Part shown: in pieces, positions 41,696-50,129 of the stretch
Position numbering within the stretch: the stretch's first letter is position 1
Layout of the letters: the number at the start of each line of letters is the position of its first letter
Assembly: GCF_013299165.1 (NCBI RefSeq)
Contig: NZ_JAAFKD010000007.1
Location: forward strand, 1 to 64,000
From: Microcoleus sp. bin38.metabat.b11b12b14.051
Lineage (GTDB): Bacteria > Cyanobacteriota > Cyanobacteriia > Cyanobacteriales > Microcoleaceae
Direction of reading: 5' to 3'
DNA: 64,000 nucleotides
Position numbers and translations under genes: made by a program
The notes under the pieces: generated by a model
What the model was told of the DNA's origin: nothing
What the model saw: only the letters and a program-made list of their open reading frames with translations
The model's database searches: none

Positions 41696-43888
41696 TCAAG
41701 CGCTTGTGGGTGAGGGGAAATTAGTATTGGGGCGGTACAAGTCAACCGGGCGCACGGGAGGGGCTGTGCCGTTGGTCTTGGCTGTGGCAGAGTCTGCGTG
41801 GTAAACTTGGATGCGATCGCGCCCTGCATCTTTGGCTTGGTACAGCGCTCGATCGGCGGCGGCAATCAGAATCGAGGCTGGGGATTCAGCTCCTGGAACT
41901 ATACTCGCTACACCCAGACTGACAGTGACATACTGGCTTACCTGAGAACCAGCGTGAGGAAGCTGCAAAGCTGCTATTTTGAGCTGTATGTGTTCGGCTA
42001 CCAATATGGCGCCGCCAATCGCGGTATTTGGCAAAATCACGGCAAATTCTTCGCCTCCGTAGCGAGCTACTAAATCAGCGGGGCGACTGACTGCATTGCC
42101 GATCGCCCCGGCGACTTGCCGCAAACATTCGTCTCCGCCTGGGTGGCCGTAGGTATCGTTGTAACTTTTAAAAGAATCAATATCGCACAGAATCAGGGAT
42201 AGAGGTGTTTGTTCCCGGGCTTGTCTGCGCCACTCCATTTCTAAATACTGATCGAAGCGACGGCGGTTTGCTAGCTGTGTGAGTTCGTCTAAAGTTGCCA
42301 AGCGCTCTAACTTGAGGTTGGCTGCTTGCAACTGCTGGTAGAGTTCTGCTTGCTTGATGGCGATCGCCAACTGGGCCGCCAGATTCGACAGCAACTCGAC
42401 TTCCAACTGCATCCACTGGCGGGGACTGCACTGGTGGGCCATCAGCAACCCCCACAAGTCCTCTCCTTGCACTAGCGGTACCACCAAATAAGCTCTTACC
42501 TCAAATTCTGCCAGCAAGTCAATTTGATCTTGCCGTAAATCGGCGGCCGAGACATCGGCGATCGGTCGGATCGCCCGATGTTGGTAAGCTTCGAGATAAA
42601 ACTCGTCATAACAGAAATTTTCCAGGGTTTCTCCCAGCATCGGCCGACAGTTGGGTGCTACAGATTCCACTGTCACCGCCCCCGTGGCGGGTGTGGCGCA
42701 GAGACTGCCCGTACAGGGGTTGAAGCGGACGATCATCACTCGATCGGCCTGAAGAAACTGGCGTACTTCGTTGACAGTCGTGCTGAGCACTTCGCCCAAA
42801 TCCAGAGACTGGCGAATGTGCTGAGTAATCGTCGCCATCAGCAGTTCCCGTTCGTTTTGCTGGCGCAGGGCCTCTTCTGCGCGCTTGTACTCCGTAATAT
42901 CTTGAGCGGTGCCGAAAATTTGTGTGGGTTCTCCTGAGGCTGTGCGGGCGAACACTTGATCGCGACAGCGAAACCAGCGCCATTCGTCCGATCGGTGTTT
43001 GAGCCGATAATCCAACTCCAAGATATGCCCGTCCAGGGCCGAGGTAAATTTTTGCAGGTGCGCCGACACCCTTTCTAAATCTTCTGGGTAGACCAAACCC
43101 GAGTACAAAGCAGTTTGCATTTGTAAAATTTCTTCGGGAGTGTAGCCCAGCAATTTAGAAGCTTGACCGTTGACGTAGACGTTGCGCTGTTGAGTGAAGT
43201 CGTAAATGTAAAGCAAATAAGGCGCTGCATCAGCAATCTGCTGGATGAAATGCTGGCTCTCGCGCAATTCTTCCTCGACCCGCTGGCGGACTTTCACTTC
43301 TTCCAAAGCCTGATCGCGCATGGTGCGGTAAGCTTGGATGCGGTGAGTGAGGTCGGTTACGTCTTGTATCACCAACAGCGCGTAAAAAGATTGCAAGTTT
43401 GATGCCACAAAGCCGTAAGGCGCAGAACTCTGAGAAGTGGAGGGTTCCGCACGATCAAAACCTTCTGCTTCTGGCACCGTAGCTTTTGGTTCCAACTCTA
43501 CAGTCGATCGAATCAAGCCGACAATTTCCCATGCAGCAGGGCCGAGTGAAAGTGCAGGGACAGCAGTCACCGTAGTTTGCTGGATGCGCTGCTGACCGTC
43601 TTGCCAAGTTGCCGGAATCAGGTGCTTGTGAATTTGAGAAGAAAAAATTGTTGGCGGGCCTCCTGCAAAAATTTGCTGGAAGCGATTGGCGTACTTGAGC
43701 TGGCTCAGGTGAGGAAAATGAGTTGTGATCTTGGTTCCCAACATTTGCTCGCGGGGAATTTTCGTCCAGTCTTCGAGACAGGTATTCCAAAACAGCACTA
43801 CAAAATCATCTCGCAGCAGGCAGGCGCCTACTGGTACGCTGTCTAGAACTCCAAATTTTTCCTCAATAGTTTTGCTCTCCTCGATCAT
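41696..43888 (-). CDS. PAS-GAF-GGDEF diguanylate cyclase
   Basis: The 730-residue protein has a PAS-like N-terminal region (SVPVGACLLRDDFVVLFWN, residues 16-35 on), a coiled segment near 190-215, a second PAS (215-345, LLYIYDFTQQRNVYVNG), a GAF (350-520, SLDLGEVLSTTVNEVRQFLQ) and a GGDEF domain (about 545-700) with the motif YGGEEF. An RxxD inhibitory site (RPAD) lies five residues before GGEEF, so c-di-GMP feedback is expected. The GAF is of the cyanobacteriochrome-like type but has DQ where a chromophore Cys-His would sit. It is the last gene of an operon with a CheC and a CheY-like protein, joined by 4-bp overlaps. Confidence 0.88.
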   Translation of the reverse strand: MIEESKTIEEKFGVLDSVPVGACLLRDDFVVLFWNTCLEDWTKIPREQMLGTKITTHFPHLSQLKYANRFQQIFAGGPPTIFSSQIHKHLIPATWQDGQQRIQQTTVTAVPALSLGPAAWEIVGLIRSTVELEPKATVPEAEGFDRAEPSTSQSSAPYGFVASNLQSFYALLVIQDVTDLTHRIQAYRTMRDQALEEVKVRQRVEEELRESQHFIQQIADAAPYLLYIYDFTQQRNVYVNGQASKLLGYTPEEILQMQTALYSGLVYPEDLERVSAHLQKFTSALDGHILELDYRLKHRSDEWRWFRCRDQVFARTASGEPTQIFGTAQDITEYKRAEEALRQQNERELLMATITQHIRQSLDLGEVLSTTVNEVRQFLQADRVMIVRFNPCTGSLCATPATGAVTVESVAPNCRPMLGETLENFCYDEFYLEAYQHRAIRPIADVSAADLRQDQIDLLAEFEVRAYLVVPLVQGEDLWGLLMAHQCSPRQWMQLEVELLSNLAAQLAIAIKQAELYQQLQAANLKLERLATLDELTQLANRRRFDQYLEMEWRRQAREQTPLSLILCDIDSFKSYNDTYGHPGGDECLRQVAGAIGNAVSRPADLVARYGGEEFAVILPNTAIGGAILVAEHIQLKIAALQLPHAGSQVSQYVTVSLGVASIVPGAESPASILIAAADRALYQAKDAGRDRIQVYHADSATAKTNGTAPPVRPVDLYRPNTNFPSPTSA

Positions 43889-44493
43889 AGACCCCCGGCA
43901 AGTTGATTGATCGCAGCCAACAAGGCGTCAAAGGAACTGACATTGAAAATGAGGATGATGTCTCCTTGAATGTGAAGCTTTTCAATAATGAAACGGGTCT
44001 GGGCTAATAACACAACTGTATCAGCACTCAAACCGCCAGATGTCAGCAAAGTGGCGATCGTCCCTTCGGTATAATTGGGAATTGAGTAGTTCAGCCGTTG
44101 CTGAAGTACGTTGCTGATTGCACCCATGACCCCATTGATTACAATATTTCCCACTTCACTCAGCGTACCAATTTTCACTGAATCTAGGTCGTGAGTTCCG
44201 ACTTCTTCCCCTGTCAGCATCGTCACCAGCATTGCCGCGCTGTTGGTGGGAAAGACTAGCTGGGCAATACCGCCAAAGGAACCAGTGAATTTGAGCTGGA
44301 CGGCGGCGATTTGTTCGCCGTTGAGGTGCTGCTCTAATTCTGCTTGTACCTGGGCTGGAGACAGGATTTGGAGGTAGGGGATTTGCAAGCGAATGGGAGA
44401 TTCGATCATGTCGTTCAAAATCCCTGCTGCCTGACCGATCCCGATGTTGACGAGTTCTTGCAAAGCATCGAGCTGTCGAGCACTTAATTTCAT
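43885..44493 (-). CDS. CheC-type phosphatase
   Basis: The 202-residue protein contains two CheC-like phosphatase signatures: D-x3-E-x2-N in LDALQELVNIG (near residue 10) and E-x2-N in LSEVGNIVING followed 22 residues later by a Pro. CheC proteins dephosphorylate CheY-P. Start chosen at 44493 because it overlaps the upstream gene's stop (ATGA); the longer frame to 44598 lies inside the CheY-like gene. It overlaps the downstream GGDEF gene by four bases, so all three are one translation unit. It likely resets the CheY-like response regulator encoded just upstream. Confidence 0.85.
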   Translation of the reverse strand: MKLSARQLDALQELVNIGIGQAAGILNDMIESPIRLQIPYLQILSPAQVQAELEQHLNGEQIAAVQLKFTGSFGGIAQLVFPTNSAAMLVTMLTGEEVGTHDLDSVKIGTLSEVGNIVINGVMGAISNVLQQRLNYSIPNYTEGTIATLLTSGGLSADTVVLLAQTRFIIEKLHIQGDIILIFNVSSFDALLAAINQLAGGL

Positions 44494-44885
44494 GGGGCGC
44501 TCTCCTCGCTGGCACTGAGAGCTTTTTTGATCCACCCGATCAGTTCGTCTGAGTTGGGCATTTTGTGAATGACTGCCAGGGCTCCGAGTTCCATGCACTC
44601 GGATTTGGTGGTGGATTGAATGTCTGCCGTTATTACGATGACTGGAATTTTATATCCTCGTGAGCGCATGGCTTGCAGGACTTCCCGACCTTCCATTTCT
44701 GGCATCAGCAGATCTAAAAGCATACAGTTTGGGGTTTTAGTCGCCAGCAGTTCCAGAGCTTCCGGGCCGCTCGATGCCTCCCAAGTCTCGTATCCTTCTG
44801 CTCGCAGGATTTTGCAGATTACCCTGCGAGTCAACCACGAATCTTCGACAACGAGAATTGATGTCACTACGTTCTCCTCCTTCAA
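44490..44885 (-). CDS. CheY-like response regulator
   Basis: The 131-residue product is a single receiver domain. The phospho-accepting Asp is in NCMLLDLLMPEMEG (near residue 57), with acidic residues in VVEDSW (residue 12-13), Thr in ITADI and Lys in IHKMP. It has no output domain, so it acts by binding a partner. The gene order CheY-like, CheC-like, PAS-GAF-GGDEF suggests that a chemotaxis-style phosphorylation signal feeds a cyclic-di-GMP output (inference). No histidine kinase is next to it. Confidence 0.88.
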   Translation of the reverse strand: MKEENVVTSILVVEDSWLTRRVICKILRAEGYETWEASSGPEALELLATKTPNCMLLDLLMPEMEGREVLQAMRSRGYKIPVIVITADIQSTTKSECMELGALAVIHKMPNSDELIGWIKKALSASEESAP

Positions 44886-45045
44886 TTGTTTAGTACCAAC
44901 CGGCGCTACAGGTACTGCTTTTATCTTGACAGTAGTTTAAACTTTCGGCACAGCGTGCGATCGATATCTGGCCGAATTCCTGTTCTTAAAAACTAACGCA
45001 TTAAGGTGTTCGATAGTTTAGTATCTTTGACTAGGAGAAGAAAAA

Positions 45046-45071
45046 ACCCGGTTTCTCAATGAAACCAGGTT
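45046..45071. repeat. AACCCGGTTT palindrome
   Basis: AAACCCGGTTTCTCAATGAAACCAGGTTT forms an imperfect hairpin. It is located 33 bp after the ycf37-like stop (minus strand) and could act as its terminator or be a mobile repeat. Confidence 0.5.
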
Positions 45072-45103
45072 TGCGGGCTGTGTATTTCTCGTAACATCGG
45101 CGC

Positions 45104-45634
45104 TCAATTATAGATTACCAAACGCTTCCTGAGGGACTCTACTCGCCCTTTAGCCGTGGCATTCTCTGGATCGCAGGTGAGAGCTTGTTCGTACATTTCC
45201 AAGGCTTGAGCTGTTAATTTCTTGCGCTCGTAGGCATGACCCAGATTGTTGAGAGATGTAACGTATTCTGGCTGCAACTTCAAGGCTTCTTTGTACTGGC
45301 GGATCGCGATGTCGTACTGTTCTTGGCCGAAGTGTGCAAAACCCAGAGCGTTGTAAATAGCTGCTTTGTCTTCTTCCCCTTCTAAGTCTTTGGCTTTCAA
45401 TGCTTTTTGAAACAGCACGATCGCCTGGGAGTAAAGCTTCTTATCTACATAGATACTTCCTAGTTCGTAGTATTCCTGTGCTGTTCCTTTTTCAACTGTC
45501 AGCTTATTTTCTAAGCGTTCTAGAGACATTTCCAGCTTCCGAGTTTTGAGAATCTGGCGCACCACAAACCAGGAAGTGCTGCCGAGTATCGCCAGCAATA
45601 CTGACAGGTAAACAATCAGCAAATTACTATCCAT
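45104..45634 (-). CDS. ycf37: Ycf37-like TPR protein for photosystem I
   Basis: The 176-residue protein has an N-terminal membrane segment (LIVYLSVLLAILGSTSWFVV, residues 5-24) and then three tetratricopeptide repeats (about 52-85, 91-125 and 128-160, AIYNALGFAHFGQEQYDIAIRQYKEAL is the clearest). Its arrangement and wording, including ERLENKLTVEKGTAQEYYELGSIY, match Ycf37, which assists assembly and stability of photosystem I in cyanobacteria and chloroplasts (family knowledge). The TPRs would face the cytosol. It is upstream in direction from rplT but on the same strand with a 270-bp gap. Confidence 0.82.
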   Translation of the reverse strand: MDSNLLIVYLSVLLAILGSTSWFVVRQILKTRKLEMSLERLENKLTVEKGTAQEYYELGSIYVDKKLYSQAIVLFQKALKAKDLEGEEDKAAIYNALGFAHFGQEQYDIAIRQYKEALKLQPEYVTSLNNLGHAYERKKLTAQALEMYEQALTCDPENATAKGRVESLRKRLVIYN

Positions 45635-45902
45635 GTTTTTTTTATTAGGTTAATCGGTGGAAGGTTTTATTTATTTTAATTCGCTAGCAATAAGCACGAT
45701 CTGCCTCTGCAACTCTCTTAATAACACGAAAATGGCGATCGCCAACCCCGATCGCACTTTTTGAAAAAGCAAGAATCCAGAAGTAAGAACCAAGAAGGAA
45801 ATTGGTCTGAACCTCCTAGATTTATCTGGAGTTTTCCTTCTCTGGCCGATCGCTAAATCTTTCCTACTTCTGCTTTCTTCTTTCGGAAAACTATTCAAGC
45901 TT

Positions 45903-46259
45903 TCACGATCCGGCTCGATTGGCCATTTCCACGACTTTACCGAAGGTTGCGGGGTCAATGATTGCCATTTGTGCCAGCATTTTGCGGTTGATTTCGATAT
46001 TTGCCTTCTTCATGTTACCGATCAATTTGCTGTAGCTCGTGCCGTGCTGGCGCGATGCAGCATTGATCCGAGCAATCCACAGGCGGCGGAAATCGCGTTT
46101 GCGTTTTTTGCGATCGCGATAACTGTTACGCAGGGCTTGCATCACCCGTTGGTTAGCTGTGCGGAACTGTTTGGACTGTGCGCCTCGGAAACCCTTGGCT
46201 AATTTGAGAATTTTTTTGCGGCGCGCTCTGGCGACATTACCGCGTTTTACCCGTGTCAT
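45903..46259 (-). CDS. rplT: Ribosomal protein bL20
   Basis: The 118-residue basic protein ([20 protein letters not shown], then [20 protein letters not shown] and [20 protein letters not shown]) is ribosomal protein L20, which binds 23S rRNA early in large-subunit assembly. It lies 20 bp downstream of rpmI; the usual infC partner is absent. In many bacteria L20 represses its own operon by binding the leader RNA; no such leader can be confirmed here. Confidence 0.97.
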   Translation of the reverse strand: MTRVKRGNVARARRKKILKLAKGFRGAQSKQFRTANQRVMQALRNSYRDRKKRKRDFRRLWIARINAASRQHGTSYSKLIGNMKKANIEINRKMLAQMAIIDPATFGKVVEMANRAGS

Positions 46260-46278
46260 CTTTAATTTCCGTTAAACT

Positions 46279-46476
46279 TTACAAGTATGGAAGCATTAAC
46301 CGCACGTTACCATCATTAGTCTCATCGATGACGACCAGCTTAGAGAGACGGCTTTTGCGAGCTGAACTTTTGTGAGAGAGCAAGTGGCTTTTGTAAGCTT
46401 TGCGGCGCACAATTTTACCGCTGCCGGTCGCTCTAAAGCGCTTTGCGGCTGCTTTGCGAGTTTTGAGTTTTGGCAT
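46279..46476 (-). CDS. rpmI: Ribosomal protein bL35
   Basis: The 65-residue very basic protein reads [20 protein letters not shown], followed by [27 protein letters not shown], typical of L35. It is the first gene of a short two-gene ribosomal operon with rplT. The upstream region up to 46700 is short and AT-rich; no terminator is evident. Confidence 0.96.
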   Translation of the reverse strand: MPKLKTRKAAAKRFRATGSGKIVRRKAYKSHLLSHKSSARKSRLSKLVVIDETNDGNVRLMLPYL

Positions 46477-46700
46477 AAACTGGTGTTATTTGGACACAAG
46501 CTTCAACTATATCATGTTTTTGCTACTTTCTGCAAGGAAGATTTGCGGGTTGGGAGTTGGGGAGTTGGGTAGAAACCTAGGTGCAGAGAGAATTTAACGA
46601 TTTTTCGATTCGACGGGCTTGATATTACTTAACACGGCACTAATGATACAACCTACATACAAGATGTAATATTAGCTCTATAATTTGCAGGAGCGATCGG

Positions 46701-47405
46701 ATGAAGATTCATTATCTACAGCACGTTGGTTTTGAAGGGCTAGGCAGAATTGAACCGTGGGCGATCGCTCAAAATCACTCATTGTCAGTCACCAGGTTTT
46801 ATAATAACGAACCTTTGCCTTCTGTTCAAGAAATTGATTGGCTGATTGTCATGGGCGGGCCGATGAATATTTACGAAGATGACAAGTACCCTTGGCTGAC
46901 AGCAGAAAAACAGTTTATTGAGCAAGCAATTAAACAGGATAAAACAGTCATTGGCATCTGTCTGGGAGCACAATTAATTGCTGATGTTCTAGGTACAAAA
47001 GTTGATCCGGGGCCGCAAAAAGAAATTGGTTGGTTTCCGATTGAAATGACCGATGAAGCTGAGAATTTTGCCGTTTTCAACTCACTACCACAGAAGCTGA
47101 CCGTTTTTCATTGGCATGGCGATACATTTGACCTACCAAAAGGTGCGATTCGTCTAGCATACAGCGAAGGGTGTCAGAACCAGGCATTTGTTTATAACAA
47201 AAAAGTATTAGGTTTACAGTTTCACCTCGAATCAACCAAAGACAGCGTACAGCAAATTATTCAAAACTGTGGAGATGAATTAGTGGAAGGTAAATACATT
47301 CATAAACCAGAGGAAATGTTGACAAGAGAGAGTGATTTCGATGCAATCAACAAAGCCATGAACACAATCTTAAATAATCTATCAGCAGAAGTGCAGCCTA
47401 ATTAG
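46701..47405 (+). CDS. Class I glutamine amidotransferase-like protein
   Basis: The 234-residue protein has the nucleophile Cys in GICLGAQLIADVLG (near residue 90) and the His-Glu in LGLQFHLESTKDSV (near 175), completing the Cys-His-Glu triad of class I (Triad) amidotransferases. It has no synthetase domain, so it resembles stand-alone GMP-synthase-like amidotransferases or gamma-glutamyl hydrolase-like enzymes involved in gamma-glutamyl compound or polyamine degradation. A specific substrate cannot be assigned. It is a singleton. Confidence 0.85.
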   Translation: MKIHYLQHVGFEGLGRIEPWAIAQNHSLSVTRFYNNEPLPSVQEIDWLIVMGGPMNIYEDDKYPWLTAEKQFIEQAIKQDKTVIGICLGAQLIADVLGTKVDPGPQKEIGWFPIEMTDEAENFAVFNSLPQKLTVFHWHGDTFDLPKGAIRLAYSEGCQNQAFVYNKKVLGLQFHLESTKDSVQQIIQNCGDELVEGKYIHKPEEMLTRESDFDAINKAMNTILNNLSAEVQPN

Positions 47406-47830
47406 TCATACCAAGCTTGACAAATTTCTGTAATAATATTGGTAGGGTGTGTCGCTATTCATAGTATCAAAAAACAAACAAAAAATCTAACGAGCGACGC
47501 ACCATCGATAATATTTGAATAAACTTGCCTCAACCTCAATTATGTAACAAATATTTTCTAAATTGGTATTGTGAGCCATCCACGATGGCAAATATAGCGG
47601 TTGTCAGAAAGATCTAGTATTGACTAATCAATCCCCCAATCCTAAACTCTAAAATCTAAAATCTCAACTTGCACCTCATCTTTTTGAGAAAAGCGATAGA
47701 TTAGACAAGATTGCAAAAATCGGAAAATACCCTGAAATTATCTGCGTTTATCTGTGTTTATCTGCTTGATATCTGCGGTTTCTGGATCGATCAAAGACTT
47801 ATGCAATCTTGTCTATTGCAGTCGATCGCC
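47406..47830. other. Intergenic region with repeat fragments
   Basis: No gene is seen. It contains TCTAAAATCTAAAATC (47643-47665) followed by CTCATCTTTTTGAGAAAAGCGATAG, the same order as at 41529-41590 and similar to the flanks of the runs at 14800 and 62205. This suggests a dispersed unit with a small hairpin CTCATCTTTTTGAG. TTATCTGCG repeats at 47740-47780 are simple. Confidence 0.55.
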
Positions 47831-48433
47831 CTAACCGTCCCTAACCATCCAGACCAACATCCCCAAAAGCGGCTCCACAGGAGGCACAGCATAGTCATTG
47901 AGGTCAATTGTCAGAGTTTTTGCCTCCAACTTCAAAAATCTCCAAACAGTCCCGCTGCTGACACTACCGTAAATTGTGGCGATCGGGATATTGTTAATTT
48001 CATTAAACTTTTGAGCCGCCACCATTTCGGCCGCGCACTGTCCCAAACCTACTTTTAAATCGGCTTTTTTCGCCTCAACAATCACAATTGCCGGCGCTTC
48101 AATCAATATTTGTTCGGGAGAGCGACTGATTAAAAAATCGCAAACTCCGCTCAATCCCAACTCCGGCTCTACGGTAAAATCTTCTCCCGAAAATAAGCTG
48201 ACTTGTCGCTGCAAAATCTTTCTGACTTCGACTAAGATTGGACTAATAATCAATTCAGAGCGTGCTTTTTCTGAACCAGTAGCTGTAGCCAGTGGTAATC
48301 CTTCAATGAGCGATTCCGTCAAATATAAACTAGGATTAATCGGCTCGGTTGGTGGCAGGAATCGCCCTGCTTCTACGGTTGTTAAGCCAAAATCACGTTT
48401 AGCTTTTTTGAGCGTAAATTCACTGTATAACAT
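47831..48433 (-). CDS. PD-(D/E)XK-like protein, paralogue 1
   Basis: The 200-residue protein begins MLYSEFTLKKAKRDFGLTTV and contains GLSGVCDFLISRSPEQILIEAPAIVIVEAKKADLKVGLGQC, with Asp and Glu-x-Lys placed as in the PD-(D/E)XK nuclease fold. C-terminal helices WRFLKLEAKTLTI and PLLGMLVWMV close the domain. Related to restriction-endonuclease-like proteins common in cyanobacteria. It is the divergent paralogue of 48642-49244, with which it has equal length and strong similarity. Confidence 0.75.
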   Translation of the reverse strand: MLYSEFTLKKAKRDFGLTTVEAGRFLPPTEPINPSLYLTESLIEGLPLATATGSEKARSELIISPILVEVRKILQRQVSLFSGEDFTVEPELGLSGVCDFLISRSPEQILIEAPAIVIVEAKKADLKVGLGQCAAEMVAAQKFNEINNIPIATIYGSVSSGTVWRFLKLEAKTLTIDLNDYAVPPVEPLLGMLVWMVRDG

Positions 48434-48499
48434 TGAAAATCACCGACTTTGTTGATAAGATTTTAGGAATACTTCAACAGGGTTTACGCATCAAAACCA

Positions 48500-48566
48500 A
48501 AGAAACCGGGTTTTTGATTTAATCTGTAGGCTACAGCGCAGGATTTTCGTAAAAAACCCGGTTTCT
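48500..48566. repeat. AACCCGGTTT inverted repeat between paralogues
   Basis: AAAGAAACCGGGTTTTTGA and CGTAAAAAACCCGGTTTCTG bracket 35 bp between the divergent paralogues. It resembles the element at 13228-13294. It separates their promoters and could carry a regulatory role, but the family is widespread. Confidence 0.6.
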
Positions 48567-48641
48567 GACTACCCGTGCGTAAGTCTTATTCAATAAATGT
48601 CTGGTGTGCACTACGCACATTCCGGCTTAACTTGAAAAATT

Positions 48642-49244
48642 ATGGCATATAGCGATTTCACAATACGGAAAGTCAAACAAGACTTTGGACTCACTACAGT
48701 TGAAGGTGGACGCTTTTTACCAGAAATTGATCCGATCGCGCCCAGTCTCATTTTAGCAGGTTTGTTGGAAGATACCATTCCCTGGGCGATCGCAGTAGGA
48801 ACAGCAAAATCCAGATCCGAAGCAATCATCGCCCCCGCACTTTTAGAAGTAAAACGCTTGCTAAACCGCCAAGTCAGCGTATTTTCCGGCACAAATTTTA
48901 CAGTCGATATCGCGCTGGGATTAAGTGGAGTTTGCGACTTTTTAATTAGCCGCTCTTCCGAACAATTTGAAATCGAAGCACCGGCGGTTATGCTGGTAGA
49001 AGCCAAGCGAGATAACATTAACAGCGGTTTGGGACAGTGTATTGCCGAAATGGTGGCAGCTCAAAGATTTAACGACATTAATAATAACTCAATTTCGACT
49101 ATTTACGGATCAGTAACCAGCGGTACTGCTTGGCGATTTCTCAAACTGGAAGGGCAAACCGTTACTATTGATGTTAGAGATTATCCATTTCCACCAGTCG
49201 AGACAATTTTGGGGATGCTGGTGTGGATGGTGCAAAATGGTTAA
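48642..49244 (+). CDS. PD-(D/E)XK-like protein, paralogue 2
   Basis: The 200-residue protein (MAYSDFTIRKVKQDFGLTTVE, GLSGVCDFLISRSSEQFEIEAPAVMLVEAKRD) has the same Asp and Glu-x-Lys motif as paralogue 1 and similar helices at both ends. The two appear to have arisen by an inverted duplication, with the promoters facing outward. The gene ends 1 bp before the stop codon of the convergent GST gene. A DNA-processing role in defence is possible (inference), but no methyltransferase or partner is adjacent. Confidence 0.75.
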   Translation: MAYSDFTIRKVKQDFGLTTVEGGRFLPEIDPIAPSLILAGLLEDTIPWAIAVGTAKSRSEAIIAPALLEVKRLLNRQVSVFSGTNFTVDIALGLSGVCDFLISRSSEQFEIEAPAVMLVEAKRDNINSGLGQCIAEMVAAQRFNDINNNSISTIYGSVTSGTAWRFLKLEGQTVTIDVRDYPFPPVETILGMLVWMVQNG

Positions 49245-50039
49245 TTAGCGCTGCTCTCGGTACAAGCGGAGTGCGTGATTTCCGGCAACTGTTGCCTGCA
49301 ACTCTCTAATTACTGATACCATATCGATCGGCAATTCGTCAATTTTCGCCACCAAAACCGGATGTTCGGGAGGTTGCAACACTGGAGCAGCTAATGCGGC
49401 AAAAGTCAAGTCTGCCGCCGATAAATTATCGCCTGCTAAATAAGGGCGATCGTCTGCTAATCTTTGATTCACTATCTCGAAAACTTCCCGAATCCCTTGC
49501 AGCGAAAGGGCTGCTGACTCTGCTGTAATGTTGTAAGTTTGCCGCACTTTGGCGCTAATCAACGGAAAGCCTATTTCAAATCCAACTCGCTCCAACAGAG
49601 GCGTCCCTTTACACCAAGCTTTTCGCATTGTATCGCGATTATCCAATCGATAAAAATATGCCCAATTGCGAATATCTACCCCCAATCTCGTATCAAATAA
49701 CTCTTCCAATTCTTCAACTTCTCGGCGCAATTTAGGCTCGGTTGGATATAATCGGAAATCTGATGAACTTATGGTATCGAGATAATGCAAAATCTCGGTT
49801 GAATCGGTAAAATTGCCAGATTTGCTAGCTAAAACAGGAACGCTGCTACCTCCGTATTTGCGGGTAGCCGAGCGGTGAAAAGCTGGTACGTGTTTTTCTT
49901 CAATGTAGGGAAGTTTTAGCAAGTCTAGCGCCCAGCGAACTTTTTCGCAGTAGTGGCTGATTGGAATAGTAATCAAGCGCAGTGGATCGGAATTGGCAAT
50001 TGTTGAACTATTCATTGGGTTATCTGCATATTTTGACAT
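49245..50039 (-). CDS. Glutathione S-transferase-like protein
   Basis: The 264-residue protein has an N-terminal thioredoxin-like domain (residues 18-90, LITIPISHYCEKVRWALDLL) and an all-helical C-terminal domain (100-255). The Cys in SHYCEK, after the first strand, suggests a Cys-type (omega/beta-like) glutathione transferase. GSTs detoxify electrophiles. The ATG at 50039 is chosen because of the upstream AAGGA. A 14-bp palindrome (50088-50101) upstream matches the one in front of the tetR gene, so the two probably share a regulator. Confidence 0.85.
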   Translation of the reverse strand: MSKYADNPMNSSTIANSDPLRLITIPISHYCEKVRWALDLLKLPYIEEKHVPAFHRSATRKYGGSSVPVLASKSGNFTDSTEILHYLDTISSSDFRLYPTEPKLRREVEELEELFDTRLGVDIRNWAYFYRLDNRDTMRKAWCKGTPLLERVGFEIGFPLISAKVRQTYNITAESAALSLQGIREVFEIVNQRLADDRPYLAGDNLSAADLTFAALAAPVLQPPEHPVLVAKIDELPIDMVSVIRELQATVAGNHALRLYREQR

Positions 50040-50087
50040 GAATTTGTCCTTAATTTTTATGATCTTGAATTAGATTAGGCTTTTTAA

Positions 50088-50101
50088 AGACCATTCGGTC
50101 T
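50088..50101 (-). promoter_or_regulatory. TetR-type operator upstream of the GST gene
   Basis: AGACC-ATTC-GGTCT is a perfect palindrome, 49 bp upstream of the GST gene start. Read on the minus strand and extended to 18 bp, ACAGACCGAATGGTCTTT differs by only two bases from the 50735-50748 site in front of the tetR gene. Both lie where a repressor would block RNA polymerase. Confidence 0.78.
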
Positions 50102-50129
50102 GTTTTATGGCAAAAAAATTGCTCTGATT

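Noticed and set aside
45903-46700. L20 autoregulatory leader upstream of rpmI
   Set aside because: I could not see the pseudoknot or a clear mimic of the rRNA site in the sequence before rpmI.
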